Assembly (NCBI GenBank): GCA_002995645.1
Contig: PUHO01000011.1
Span: 1 to 16,771 of the forward strand
Length of the DNA: 16,771 bases
From: SAR324 cluster bacterium
GTDB lineage: Bacteria; SAR324; XYD2-FULL-50-16; HCM1
Reading direction: 5' to 3'
Positions 1 through 7,861 of this stretch are shown here, one piece after another; the stretch's first letter is position 1; every line of letters starts with the position of its first letter. Below the pieces are notes generated by a model, which saw only the letters and a program-made list of their open reading frames with translations, was not told the DNA's origin and searched no databases. A program made the translations under genes and the position numbers.

Positions 1-884
1 ACAACGTATTGATAAAAAGCAGAGATATTAAGCAAGTTCATCGCATCGTTCAACGTTCCCATAATAAACACGCCAATAATAACGGCAGTCATTGTTGCCT
101 TTCCTCCGTTCAAAGAAACACCACCTAAAATACAAGCGGCAATAACGTTTAACTCAAAACCTAGAGCGGCATTAGGTTGCCCGCTAGAAATTCTTGCAGC
201 TAATAAAATACCGGCAACAGCACAAAGCAAACCTTGTATTGTAAAATTTAAAACACGTAAGCCACTCAAATTAACGCCCGCCATAATGGCAGCATCAGGA
301 TTACCACCGGCAGCTAAAGCATTACGTCCATACGAAGTATACTTCAACATAAAACCAAAAATAAGGAAGCAAAACACCATAAACCAAACTGGCAACGGTA
401 AACTTAAAAAAGTTGTTGTTGCTATATTATAGAAAAGATCGTTATCAATCCCTTTAGCTCTCCCGCCACCAATAATATAGGCAAGTCCACGAACAATTTG
501 CATTGTCCCTAGTGTGGCAATAAAAGCATTAATATTTACTTTAGTAATTAAAAAACCGTTAGTATAACCAATAAATATACCTGTAAGAAGAATGAGTACT
601 AAAGTTATAATAATACTATGTGTAAACTGCAATAATATAGCCGTCAAAACGGCATAAAAGGCAATTTGCGAACCTACAGACAAATCAAAATCGCGAGTAG
701 CAAGGCAAAACATCATGCTACAAGCAACGATTCCTATTTGAGAAACAGCCAATAAAATGGCTAAAATATTTCTAAACGTAAAAAAGTAGGGAACAAAAAG
801 AGTTAACAAGGTAAACAAGGCAATATAGATGGTAATCATAGAACCACCGTCTGACTTGATAAATTTAACAGCGCTGTATTGCAT
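1..884 (-). CDS. araH: L-arabinose ABC transporter permease AraH (C-terminus cut by window start)
   Basis: Inner-membrane permease of a sugar ABC importer; it would form the channel through which AraG drives arabinose delivered by AraF. About 294 residues are visible, running to an L-N-I-S-x-F-x-Q-Y-V segment that in E. coli AraH lies some 30 residues before the end, so only the tail is missing. The protein is a string of hydrophobic helices. It has the family motif FCLATRDFDLSVGS in the first third, then INAFIATLGTMQIVRGLAYI and a late GGVSLNGGKA segment. All of these match AraH better, from memory, than RbsC or MglC. The ATG at 884 has GGAG (bases 892-895) seven bases upstream, and the gene lies 22 bases after the araG stop, so it is translated from the same message. 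Family assignment is secure; arabinose specificity rests mainly on the neighbouring AraF. Confidence 0.9.
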   Translation of the reverse strand, partial: MQYSAVKFIKSDGGSMITIYIALFTLLTLFVPYFFTFRNILAILLAVSQIGIVACSMMFCLATRDFDLSVGSQIAFYAVLTAILLQFTHSIIITLVLILLTGIFIGYTNGFLITKVNINAFIATLGTMQIVRGLAYIIGGGRAKGIDNDLFYNIATTTFLSLPLPVWFMVFCFLIFGFMLKYTSYGRNALAAGGNPDAAIMAGVNLSGLRVLNFTIQGLLCAVAGILLAARISSGQPNAALGFELNVIAACILGGVSLNGGKATMTAVIIGVFIMGTLNDAMNLLNISAFYQYV

Positions 885-906
885 TTTTAAACTCCATTAT
901 AATAAA

Positions 907-2403
907 CTAAAATTTAGGGAAAGCAAAACTAAGGATTTGATTCTCATCATATTCATGACGTTCAAACTCTTTTGAGATCTCTCCTTCTCTCATAACGTAT
1001 AACCTATCGGTAATACCCATAACTTCAGGTAATTCACTAGAAACAACAATAATACTAATATCTTTTTTTGCAAGTTCATATAAAATTTGATAAATTTCGT
1101 TTTTTGCCGAAACATCAATACCACGTGTTGGTTCATCAATAATCAACACTTTAATATCTTTTTCAGAAAGCCACCTTCCTAATAAAACTTTTTGTTGGTT
1201 TCCACCGGACAAATTTTCAATATTTTGATATATACTTGCCGCTTTAATATGCAAAATGTCTATTTGTTCTTGCGTAATTTTTCTTTCCATTGGATAATTA
1301 ATAATCTTTCCAAATAAAGAAATGTGGCGACGGCTACTAATCATTACGTTTTCCATAATAGAACGTAAACTAATAATCCCGTCTTTCTTTCTATCTTCCG
1401 ATAATAAAACCAAGCCTTGTTTAATTGAATTATGTATAGTACCGGAACGAAACTTTTTCCCGTGAATAACAATATCACCGCCTTGTTTTTTATCAGCACC
1501 GTAAATCACGCGCATTAATTCACTACGACCAGATCCAACTAAACCAAAAAAACCAAGGATTTCACCTTGTTTGCTAACAAAACTAATTTCATCTTTAATA
1601 GCGTTGCCACGAAGGTTTTTCACTTCAAAAAATACTTCTTCTTTTTTGTGTGATTGAAAAGAATAAACGTCATGAATTTCACGACCTGTCATTGCCATGA
1701 TAAGATTATTTTTATCTATTTTATTTAAATCTTTATAGGTCTCTACTTTTTTCCCGTCTTTCATAATCGTACATACGTCGGATAGTAAGAAAATTTCTGC
1801 CATTCTGTGAGAAATATAAAAAATAATCTTATTTTGTTTTTTCAGTTCGCGGATAACGGAAAATAATATTTTCGTTTCATTTTCTGAAAGGCTACTTGTA
1901 GGCTCGTCAAAAGCAATAATATTAGCGTTTAACGAAATAGCTTTTGCAATTTCCACCATTTGCTTTTGCCCAATAGAAAGCTTATGTACCGGCATATTTG
2001 ATTTAAGCGGTTGTTTTAAGTAATCTAGAATCTTTTGCGCTTCTGCAAACATGGTTTTCCATTGAACAATGCCTTTTTTTGTATGCATTCGTCCAATAAA
2101 AATATTTTCTGCAATAGTAAGTTGTTCCACTAGCTGCAATTCTTGGTGAATAATGGCAATCCCACTATGAATGGAATCGGCTGCTTTTTTGAACTCCTTT
2201 TTTTCACCATTAACAAATATTTCTCCTTTCGTAGGTGGATAAATACCGCCTAGTAACTTCATAAGCGTACTTTTCCCAGCGCCGTTTTCACCAATAAGAG
2301 CGTGAATTTCTCCGCCTTGTGCCGTAAAAGAAACGTCGTCAATAGCTTTTACCCCTAAAAAATATTTACATATATTTTTAAATTCTAATTTATTTTCTGC
2401 CAT
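907..2403 (-). CDS. araG: L-arabinose ABC transporter ATP-binding protein AraG
   Basis: Cytoplasmic ATPase of the arabinose importer, 498 residues, the usual length for this double-cassette sugar ABC family. First cassette: Walker A GENGAGKST at residues 38-46, signature LSIGQ at 142-146, Walker B IIAFDEP at 162-168, and the switch His in ISHR near 199. Second cassette: a degenerate Walker A GLVGSGRSE at 287-295 with Arg in place of Lys (normal for this family), signature LSGGNQQK at 398-405, and Walker B VLIIDEPTRGID at 419-430. The carboxyl end, Q-I-L-S-F-A-F-P-K, matches the end of E. coli AraG (LSLAMPK), which separates it from MglA and RbsA. The ATG at 2403 is preceded by AAGG at suitable spacing. 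It sits between araF and araH in the classic araFGH order. Confidence 0.93.
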   Translation of the reverse strand: MAENKLEFKNICKYFLGVKAIDDVSFTAQGGEIHALIGENGAGKSTLMKLLGGIYPPTKGEIFVNGEKKEFKKAADSIHSGIAIIHQELQLVEQLTIAENIFIGRMHTKKGIVQWKTMFAEAQKILDYLKQPLKSNMPVHKLSIGQKQMVEIAKAISLNANIIAFDEPTSSLSENETKILFSVIRELKKQNKIIFYISHRMAEIFLLSDVCTIMKDGKKVETYKDLNKIDKNNLIMAMTGREIHDVYSFQSHKKEEVFFEVKNLRGNAIKDEISFVSKQGEILGFFGLVGSGRSELMRVIYGADKKQGGDIVIHGKKFRSGTIHNSIKQGLVLLSEDRKKDGIISLRSIMENVMISSRRHISLFGKIINYPMERKITQEQIDILHIKAASIYQNIENLSGGNQQKVLLGRWLSEKDIKVLIIDEPTRGIDVSAKNEIYQILYELAKKDISIIVVSSELPEVMGITDRLYVMREGEISKEFERHEYDENQILSFAFPKF

Positions 2404-2431
2404 AATAAACCTTGTTAGTGTAGCAAATAAA

Positions 2432-2462
2432 TAAGGTATAAACCAAGAAGATTTATACCTTA
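2432..2462 (-). terminator. Intercistronic hairpin between araF and araG
   Basis: A perfect 11-bp inverted repeat, TAAGGTATAAA (2432-2442) and TTTATACCTTA (2452-2462), with a nine-base loop. It falls wholly in the 74-base gap between the araF stop (2478) and the araG start (2403). There is no strict U-run after it, only T-rich sequence. Such hairpins after binding-protein genes commonly act as partial terminators or block 3' exonucleases, so that binding protein is made in excess over the membrane components. The structure is seen; the role is inferred. Confidence 0.6.
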
Positions 2463-2477
2463 CTATAGGAGTATACT

Positions 2478-3458
2478 TTATTCTAAACCAAGTTTTTTAC
2501 GAACGGCACGAAAATTAGCTTTTGTAGCTAAAATTCCTGTAGTATATGTAATAGGCGCCGGTTTTTTACCTTTTGTAATCCAATTATACATTGCTATAGA
2601 ACTTTCATAGCCATGTTTAGACGCGCTAAGAATAACCGTTCCATAAAAGCCGGTTTGTTTCTTTTTCTTAAATTCGTTAATAGCTTCTTCCGATCCGTTA
2701 ATACCTATACCAATAATATTTTTTGCTGCAATGCCGTTACCTTCTAACGCACGTACACCGCCAATACTTACTTGGTCATTCATTCCAAAAACAAGCCATT
2801 TTTTAATTTTTGCTTTTTTAGCAATTAACGTATTACCGGCATTAAAAGATTTTTCCGTATTATCCAATTCATGTGGAGTCATAAAAATATTAGCTTTAGG
2901 GAAACCGTGAGCAATAAGGTAATCTGCCGCACCTTTTGTTCTTTCTTGCGCTGTTGGTAATTGTTCGTATACTAATGCCATTGCGCCAACGTCTTTAAAC
3001 TGCCACTTACGAGCTTTCATTTCTTTAAGTAAAGACTCCCCAACTTGTTGTCCAATTTTATAAGCAGAAATACCAATATGAGGAACGCTTGTTATAGGTT
3101 TACCTGATGCTGTAACAAAACGATCGTCAACGCTCATTACTTTTAACTTATTCTGTTTAGCACGTCTTACAATGGCTTTACCTAGTTTAACATTAGGAGT
3201 ACAAACAATAAAACCGTCCGCTTGTTGCGCACCTAAATTATCAATAGCACTCATTAATTTATCACCGTCTTCCGCGGCAATTTTTACTAATGTAAAGCCT
3301 TTTTCTTTTGCCGCTTTTTCGGCAAATTTCCATTCATCTTGGAACCAGCCTGATTCCGGTTGTTTAACAACAAAACCAATTTTTACTTTTTTTGCAAAAG
3401 CTGTTTGCGAAAAAAGTACGCCACCTATTAATAAAGATAGCAATATAATCTTTTTCAT
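2478..3458 (-). CDS. araF: L-arabinose-binding periplasmic protein AraF
   Basis: Periplasmic high-affinity sugar-binding protein that feeds AraG/AraH, 326 residues (E. coli AraF is about 329). Residues 1-22 form a signal peptide: MKK, a hydrophobic core, then AFA before the mature KKVKIGF, so export by Sec and cleavage after residue 22 are expected. The mature start, VKQPExxWFQxEWKFAxKA, is nearly the E. coli AraF sequence and holds its Lys, Glu and Trp ligand residues. Also retained are the VDDxFV segment, the Arg-Thr of the hinge-side loop, FGMND, and GIGINGSEEA with the ligand-contacting Asn residues. It ends NFRAVRKKLGLE, like the E. coli tail. GAGG at 3463-3466 precedes the ATG. First gene of araFGH. 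I see no araC or araBAD in the window. Confidence 0.94.
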   Translation of the reverse strand: MKKIILLSLLIGGVLFSQTAFAKKVKIGFVVKQPESGWFQDEWKFAEKAAKEKGFTLVKIAAEDGDKLMSAIDNLGAQQADGFIVCTPNVKLGKAIVRRAKQNKLKVMSVDDRFVTASGKPITSVPHIGISAYKIGQQVGESLLKEMKARKWQFKDVGAMALVYEQLPTAQERTKGAADYLIAHGFPKANIFMTPHELDNTEKSFNAGNTLIAKKAKIKKWLVFGMNDQVSIGGVRALEGNGIAAKNIIGIGINGSEEAINEFKKKKQTGFYGTVILSASKHGYESSIAMYNWITKGKKPAPITYTTGILATKANFRAVRKKLGLE

Positions 3459-3493
3459 AAAACCTCAAAATAAAATATTGTTTTATTAATTAC

Positions 3494-3508
3494 ATACAAC
3501 GCTTGTAT
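3494..3508. promoter_or_regulatory. Inverted repeat in the araF leader, candidate operator
   Basis: ATACAA (3494-3499), a three-base core CGC, then TTGTAT (3503-3508): a perfect six-base inverted repeat. It lies about 20-35 bases downstream of the predicted araF transcription start and 36 bases before the start codon. One half-site, ATACAA, recurs at 3559-3564, where it overlaps the predicted -35 box. Position and symmetry suit a repressor or AraC-type site, but no regulator is encoded nearby and AT-rich DNA yields such repeats by chance. Confidence 0.3.
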
Positions 3509-3535
3509 ATAATATGCATTTTCATGTTTAGAAAA

Positions 3536-3564
3536 ATTATAGTACATATTTATTCTAAATACAA
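3536..3564 (-). promoter_or_regulatory. Predicted sigma70-type promoter of araFGH
   Basis: Read on the minus strand: -35 TTGTAT (3559-3564), a 17-base spacer, then a consensus -10 TATAAT (3536-3541). Initiation would fall near 3529, giving a leader of about 70 bases before araF. The weak -35 (three of six) is what one expects of an activator-dependent sugar promoter. Other TATA-like words occur in this AT-rich gap, so the exact site is uncertain. Confidence 0.45.
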
Positions 3565-3595
3565 GACTTTTTTTACACTCTATCTAAAAGAAACA

Positions 3596-3613
3596 AGATA
3601 TATTATTATATCT
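3596..3613. promoter_or_regulatory. Palindrome in the araF/DUF5107 divergent interval
   Basis: AGATATA (3596-3602), TTAT, TATATCT (3607-3613): an 18-base palindrome with a perfect seven-base arm. It lies upstream of both predicted divergent promoters, near the middle of the 278-base gap. It could be an operator shared by the importer and the DUF5107 unit. No function is shown by the sequence alone. The rest of the gap (3459-3736) is AT-rich with no coding potential that I can see. Confidence 0.25.
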
Positions 3614-3657
3614 CTTATTTTGCAACACATTACAAAAATAATATTTTCATTTTAGTC

Positions 3658-3686
3658 TTGACTTTTTTTATATATTCATATTTCAT
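3658..3686 (+). promoter_or_regulatory. Possible promoter of the DUF5107-GyrI unit
   Basis: TTGACT (3658-3663, five of six to the -35 consensus), a 17-base spacer, then TTTCAT (3681-3686, four of six to the -10). CATACT at 3684-3689 is an alternative with a longer spacer. The leader would be about 40 bases. The -35 is convincing; the -10 is not. Confidence 0.3.
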
Positions 3687-3736
3687 ACTATTAGATTATA
3701 TTTATAATACTATTTTAATTTTATAAGAGGTAAAAT

Positions 3737-6700
3737 ATGGACAGTATGCAAAACATAAATAAAGAAACGCTTTGTTGGAGCGAATCCGTTTGCATTCCCA
3801 CGTATAGCATAGGTGAAGCAGATAAAATCCCTCACTTTCTAGAAAAGCGAGTATACCAAGCTTCTTCCGGTCGTGTATACCCTCATCATGTTATTGATAA
3901 AATTGACGATCAAAAGAAAGACGTACTGTATAACGCCGTATTTTTAGAAAACGAATATATTAAAGTGATGATTCTTCCTGAACTAGGCGGACGAATTCAA
4001 ATGGCGTTTGACAAATCGGCAAACCGCCATTTTATTTATTATAATCACGTAATTAAACCTGCTTTAGTTGGACTTGCTGGTCCGTGGATTAGTGGCGGTA
4101 TTGAATTTAATTGGCCACAACATCACAGACCAAGCACGTTTGATCCTATAGACTTCACTATTGAATCCCATAACGACGGTAGTAAAACCGTTTGGGTAGG
4201 GGAAACGGAGAAAATGTTTCGCACACGTGGTCTTGCCGGTTTTACCGTATATCCAAATAAAGCATATATTGAAATTACAGGAAAAGTATATAATGGAACG
4301 AACTTACCGCAAACTTTTTTATGGTGGGCAAATCCTGCTATTAAAGCTAGTGGCGGGCATCAAAGTATTTTTCCACCTGACGTTTTTGCCGTCTTTGATC
4401 ACGGTAAACGTGCTGTTAGTCGCTTTCCTATTGCAACTGGTACGTATTACAAAGCTGATTACTCTTCTGGTGTGGATATTTCTAGGTATGACAATATACC
4501 TGTACCAACTTCGTACATGGCGTATAAATCAAAATATGATTTTGTTGGCGCTTATACACATGAGGAACAAGGCGGCATACTTCATGTTGCTAATCACCAT
4601 ATTTCACCTGGTAAAAAACAATGGACTTGGGGTAATGGCAATTTTGCTAAAGCTTGGGAGAATAACCTTACAGATGAAGACGGACCTTACATTGAATTAA
4701 TGACCGGCGTATTCACTGATAACCAACCTGATTTTTCATGGCTAGAACCGTATGAAGAAAAAACGTTTACACAATATTTTATGCCTTATCAAAAACTGGG
4801 CGTTATTAAAAATGCGAACCAACGTTGCGCTATTAAATGCGATATAAATCAAGACTCGCTTAGCTTAGGCGTTTATGCTACGGAAGAAATAACTAACTGG
4901 CATTTATACGTTCTTTTACAAAAGAAAGAAATCTTTCATGAAACGGTTACGGCGTCACCAAAAGAAACCTGGTTAAAAGAGGTGGCCATTGCTAATTTAC
5001 AAACAACGCCTACTGATGACCTGACTGTCCGTTTATATAATGAACATAAAGAGCTTGTTATTTCATGGACACAAGATAAAGTAGAAGAATTTTCTCTCCC
5101 TGATCCGGCAATAGAACCGCAACTGCCAAAAGAAGTACAACACCAAGACGAACTTCTTTTTATTGGGCAACATATTGAACAATATCGCCACGCCACCGCT
5201 TTAGCAGAAGATTATTATTATGAAGCGCTACAAAGAGACGAATACGATAGTCGAGCTAATACGGCTATAGCAAGGCTATTATTCAGACGTGGTGACTTTG
5301 AAACGGCATTGATCTATATTAACAAAGCGTTAAAACGAATTTATAAATATAATACAAGCCCACTTGACTCGGAAGCTGTATTTCAAAAAGCGCTTATCCT
5401 TACATACTTAGGAGATACAGAACAAGCCTATGATTATTATTATAAAGCAACGTGGAGTGATAGCTGTGCGGCAAAAGGCTTTTTTGCTCTAGCAAGACTA
5501 GCTTACGCTAAAGAAGACTATCAAGAAAGCCTAGATTTTGTTTTAGCTAGTTTGCAACATAACGGACTTAATCATAAAGCAAAACATTTGCATGTTAACT
5601 TATGTAGGAAGCTAAATAAACAAGAAGAAGGACAACAATATATTACACGTTATACACAAGAAGACTCGCTTGAACTAGCTCTTTATTTTGAACTCTATTT
5701 ATATACAAAGAAAGAAGAAGATTTGCAAAACTTCCTAACGCTTTCTCGTAAAAGTGAGCTAACTTTATTGGAAATTGCAGGAGATTATATATCGTTTGGC
5801 AATTACCAAGATGCTATTTTACTACTTCAACTTGCTAAGAACGTACAAGATCCTTTAATCTATTTTTACCTTGCTTATCTAACAGATAAAATACAAGATA
5901 AAGCACAAGTACAATCTTACCTTAAACAAGCGGAGGCTTTGCCTGATATTGGTATATTCCCTAATAAAATTGACGATATAGCACCGCTAACGTTTGCCAT
6001 ACAAGAAGCTAACTCGCCGAAAGCTTCCTATTTATTAGGTAACTTGTTTTATGATAAACGGATATATAATAAAGCAATTACACTATGGGAACATAGTATA
6101 GCCCAAGAATCGCATTTTGCAACGGTACATCGTAATTTAAGCATTGCCTATTATAATAAACAACAAGATAAAAAGAAAGCGCTTGAATCAATGAAAAAAG
6201 CTTGTGAATACGATCCAAGTAACGCCCGCTTTTTATATGAGTTAAACAACCTATATATACAACTTAACGAACCGCCGCAAACTAGAGAAAAACTCTTTTC
6301 TTCTCATCTGCCACTTATAGAGCAACGAGATGATTTACTACTTGAATGGATTCGTATACTCAATTTCCAACAAGATTATGAAAAAGCAAAAAATATCTTT
6401 ACTTCTCATTCGTTTCATCCCTATGAAGGCGGCGAAGGTAAAGTACCGCTACAATACGTTGTTACCTTGCTTGCTTTAGGTATTACAGCATATGATAAAG
6501 AAGAATATGAAAAAGCATGTCTCTTATTTGAGCAAGCTTTAGTCTATCCACGTAATTTAGGCGAAGGCAAGCTAGACAGCACTACTGATAATGATATTCG
6601 TTACTGGCTAAGTGCAAGTTACGCAGCTCTTGGCAAAAAAGAAAAACAACAAGAACAGCTTCAAAAAGCAACTATTGCTCTTGGTGAAGTTACGGGGATT

Positions 6701-7081
6701 ATCTATTATAACGATCAACCGACAGAGTATATTTTATATCAAGGGCTAGCGCATTTTATCTTATCAAGAGATATGAACAAAGCTAAAAAATGTTTTTATA
6801 AGTTAATAGATTATGGTGAACGTAATATGAACAAAAAAGTTAAGTTTGATTTCTTTGCTGTTTCTTTAGGTGATACCGGTACGTTTGACGAGGATTTAGA
6901 CAAACAAAATCAAGCGCATTGTTACTTTGTTTTAGCTTTAGGATATTGGGGGCTTGGTAATCAACAATATACAGAATACCTTGATAAAGTACTGGCTATA
7001 GATCCTAATCATGATAAAGCTTTGCTTTTCAAAAATAAGGTTTTCCCTTGTTTACGAAAAACGTTATTTTTGTCAAAATAA
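3737..7081 (+). CDS. DUF5107 domain protein with C-terminal TPR array
   Basis: A 1,114-residue protein with no signal peptide, so probably cytoplasmic. Roughly residues 15-350 match the DUF5107 family, whose fold I recall as related to the galactose-mutarotase beta-sandwich. Visible hallmarks are LPELGGRI at 80-87, a K-P-A-L stretch near 107, and GGIEFNWPQHH at 120-130, with clustered His, Trp and Asp/Glu residues as in carbohydrate-binding sites. From about 490 to the end there are ten or so degenerate TPR repeats, for example A-x-x-x-A-R-L-L-F-R-R-G-D-F-E-x-A and a final Y-x-D-K-V-L-A-I-D-P-N. AGAGG at 3726-3730 sits six bases before the ATG, a clear ribosome site. It is divergent from araFGH and 43 bases ahead of the GyrI-like gene. 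DUF5107-TPR proteins often neighbour sugar transporters, so a role in processing or sensing an arabinose-type sugar is likely. The reaction is unknown to me. Confidence 0.8.
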   Translation: MDSMQNINKETLCWSESVCIPTYSIGEADKIPHFLEKRVYQASSGRVYPHHVIDKIDDQKKDVLYNAVFLENEYIKVMILPELGGRIQMAFDKSANRHFIYYNHVIKPALVGLAGPWISGGIEFNWPQHHRPSTFDPIDFTIESHNDGSKTVWVGETEKMFRTRGLAGFTVYPNKAYIEITGKVYNGTNLPQTFLWWANPAIKASGGHQSIFPPDVFAVFDHGKRAVSRFPIATGTYYKADYSSGVDISRYDNIPVPTSYMAYKSKYDFVGAYTHEEQGGILHVANHHISPGKKQWTWGNGNFAKAWENNLTDEDGPYIELMTGVFTDNQPDFSWLEPYEEKTFTQYFMPYQKLGVIKNANQRCAIKCDINQDSLSLGVYATEEITNWHLYVLLQKKEIFHETVTASPKETWLKEVAIANLQTTPTDDLTVRLYNEHKELVISWTQDKVEEFSLPDPAIEPQLPKEVQHQDELLFIGQHIEQYRHATALAEDYYYEALQRDEYDSRANTAIARLLFRRGDFETALIYINKALKRIYKYNTSPLDSEAVFQKALILTYLGDTEQAYDYYYKATWSDSCAAKGFFALARLAYAKEDYQESLDFVLASLQHNGLNHKAKHLHVNLCRKLNKQEEGQQYITRYTQEDSLELALYFELYLYTKKEEDLQNFLTLSRKSELTLLEIAGDYISFGNYQDAILLLQLAKNVQDPLIYFYLAYLTDKIQDKAQVQSYLKQAEALPDIGIFPNKIDDIAPLTFAIQEANSPKASYLLGNLFYDKRIYNKAITLWEHSIAQESHFATVHRNLSIAYYNKQQDKKKALESMKKACEYDPSNARFLYELNNLYIQLNEPPQTREKLFSSHLPLIEQRDDLLLEWIRILNFQQDYEKAKNIFTSHSFHPYEGGEGKVPLQYVVTLLALGITAYDKEEYEKACLLFEQALVYPRNLGEGKLDSTTDNDIRYWLSASYAALGKKEKQQEQLQKATIALGEVTGIIYYNDQPTEYILYQGLAHFILSRDMNKAKKCFYKLIDYGERNMNKKVKFDFFAVSLGDTGTFDEDLDKQNQAHCYFVLALGYWGLGNQQYTEYLDKVLAIDPNHDKALLFKNKVFPCLRKTLFLSK

Positions 7082-7124
7082 GATTGTATAATTAAACTTA
7101 AACATATAAAACTAAATAACGTTT

Positions 7125-7775
7125 ATGAAAGAACAAACTCGTAACAAACATGAATGGAGAAAGCACGAAAAAGCCGTATATATACCTAAGTCTAAGCCGG
7201 AACAAATATTGATTCCTAAGTATAATTTTTTTATGATACAAGGACAAGGCAACCCTAATAGTCCTTTGTTTAGCGAATATATACAAGTGCTTTATCAAGT
7301 TTCATACGGTCTTAAAATGTCGCTTAAATCAGCGTCAGCAACGCCGCCAGTCGGTTACCTTGACTATACTGTATATCCTCTTGAAGGCGTGTGGGATATT
7401 ACAGAAGAAGCAAAGAAAAATTTTACCGGCGTTATTGATAAAGATACGCTTGTTTTTAATCTTATGATTAGACAACCGAACTTTATTACAAACGAACTAG
7501 CTTTGGAAACAATAGAAGCGGTGAAGAAAAAGAAGCCTCATGCTTTACTAGATGAGGTTAGCTTTACAAGCTTAGAAGAAGGTAATTGCGTGCAAATGTT
7601 GCATATAGGAAGTTATGACAAGGAACAAGAAACCTTTGATATAATGGAACAATATTGTAAAGATACTAATCTAGAACGGCTTTCTAAAGAGCATAGAGAG
7701 ATATATTTATCTGATGTACGAAAAGTTGCACCGGAAAAGTTAAAAACTGTTTTACGTTTTAAGTTGAAAAGCTAG
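7125..7775 (+). CDS. GyrI-like small-molecule-binding domain protein
   Basis: A 216-residue soluble protein of the GyrI-like/SOUL-superfamily group, without any DNA-binding domain. Recognisable family features: an N-terminal HEWRKHEKAVYIPKSKPE-type stretch, F-F-M-I-Q-G-Q-G-N-P-N, the paired Y-x-x-x-Y-x-L/V-S-Y-G-L-K segment, P-L-E-G-V-W and the carboxyl L-K-T-V-L-R-F-K. Stand-alone members such as Listeria Lin2189 have been reported as hydrolases of cyclopropane-bearing toxins (yatakemycin/CC-1065 type), while other GyrI-like proteins bind drugs or gyrase. Which applies here cannot be decided. The ATG at 7125 fits the family amino end, but no Shine-Dalgarno precedes it. It follows the DUF5107 gene by 43 bases with no terminator between, so the two are probably co-transcribed; the unit ends at the hairpin at 7811-7841. 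Confidence 0.75.
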   Translation: MKEQTRNKHEWRKHEKAVYIPKSKPEQILIPKYNFFMIQGQGNPNSPLFSEYIQVLYQVSYGLKMSLKSASATPPVGYLDYTVYPLEGVWDITEEAKKNFTGVIDKDTLVFNLMIRQPNFITNELALETIEAVKKKKPHALLDEVSFTSLEEGNCVQMLHIGSYDKEQETFDIMEQYCKDTNLERLSKEHREIYLSDVRKVAPEKLKTVLRFKLKS

Positions 7776-7810
7776 GGTATTTTGTAGAGTTTACAGAAAA
7801 AGCTATATGC

Positions 7811-7841
7811 TAAGTCTAGGTTTACAAGCAACCTAGACTTA
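7811..7841. terminator. Bidirectional terminator hairpin between converging genes
   Basis: A perfect 12-bp inverted repeat, TAAGTCTAGGTT (7811-7822) and AACCTAGACTTA (7830-7841), with a seven-base loop. It lies in the 86-base gap between the GyrI-like stop (7775) and the gcvPB stop (7862), which face each other. The minus strand reads into a T-run after about nine bases; the plus strand has only scattered Ts. The stem could serve both transcription units. The hairpin is seen; termination is inferred from placement. Confidence 0.7.
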
Positions 7842-7861
7842 ACGATACAGTTTCTATTTTC

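Noticed and set aside
3172..3489. Open frame of 105 codons on the plus strand opposite araF
   Set aside because: It lies antisense to a well-supported gene, has no ribosome site and encodes no recognisable family.
4936..5196. Cys/Ser-rich 86-codon frame on the minus strand inside the DUF5107 gene
   Set aside because: The composition is what reverse-strand reading of this coding sequence would give; no start signal or family match.
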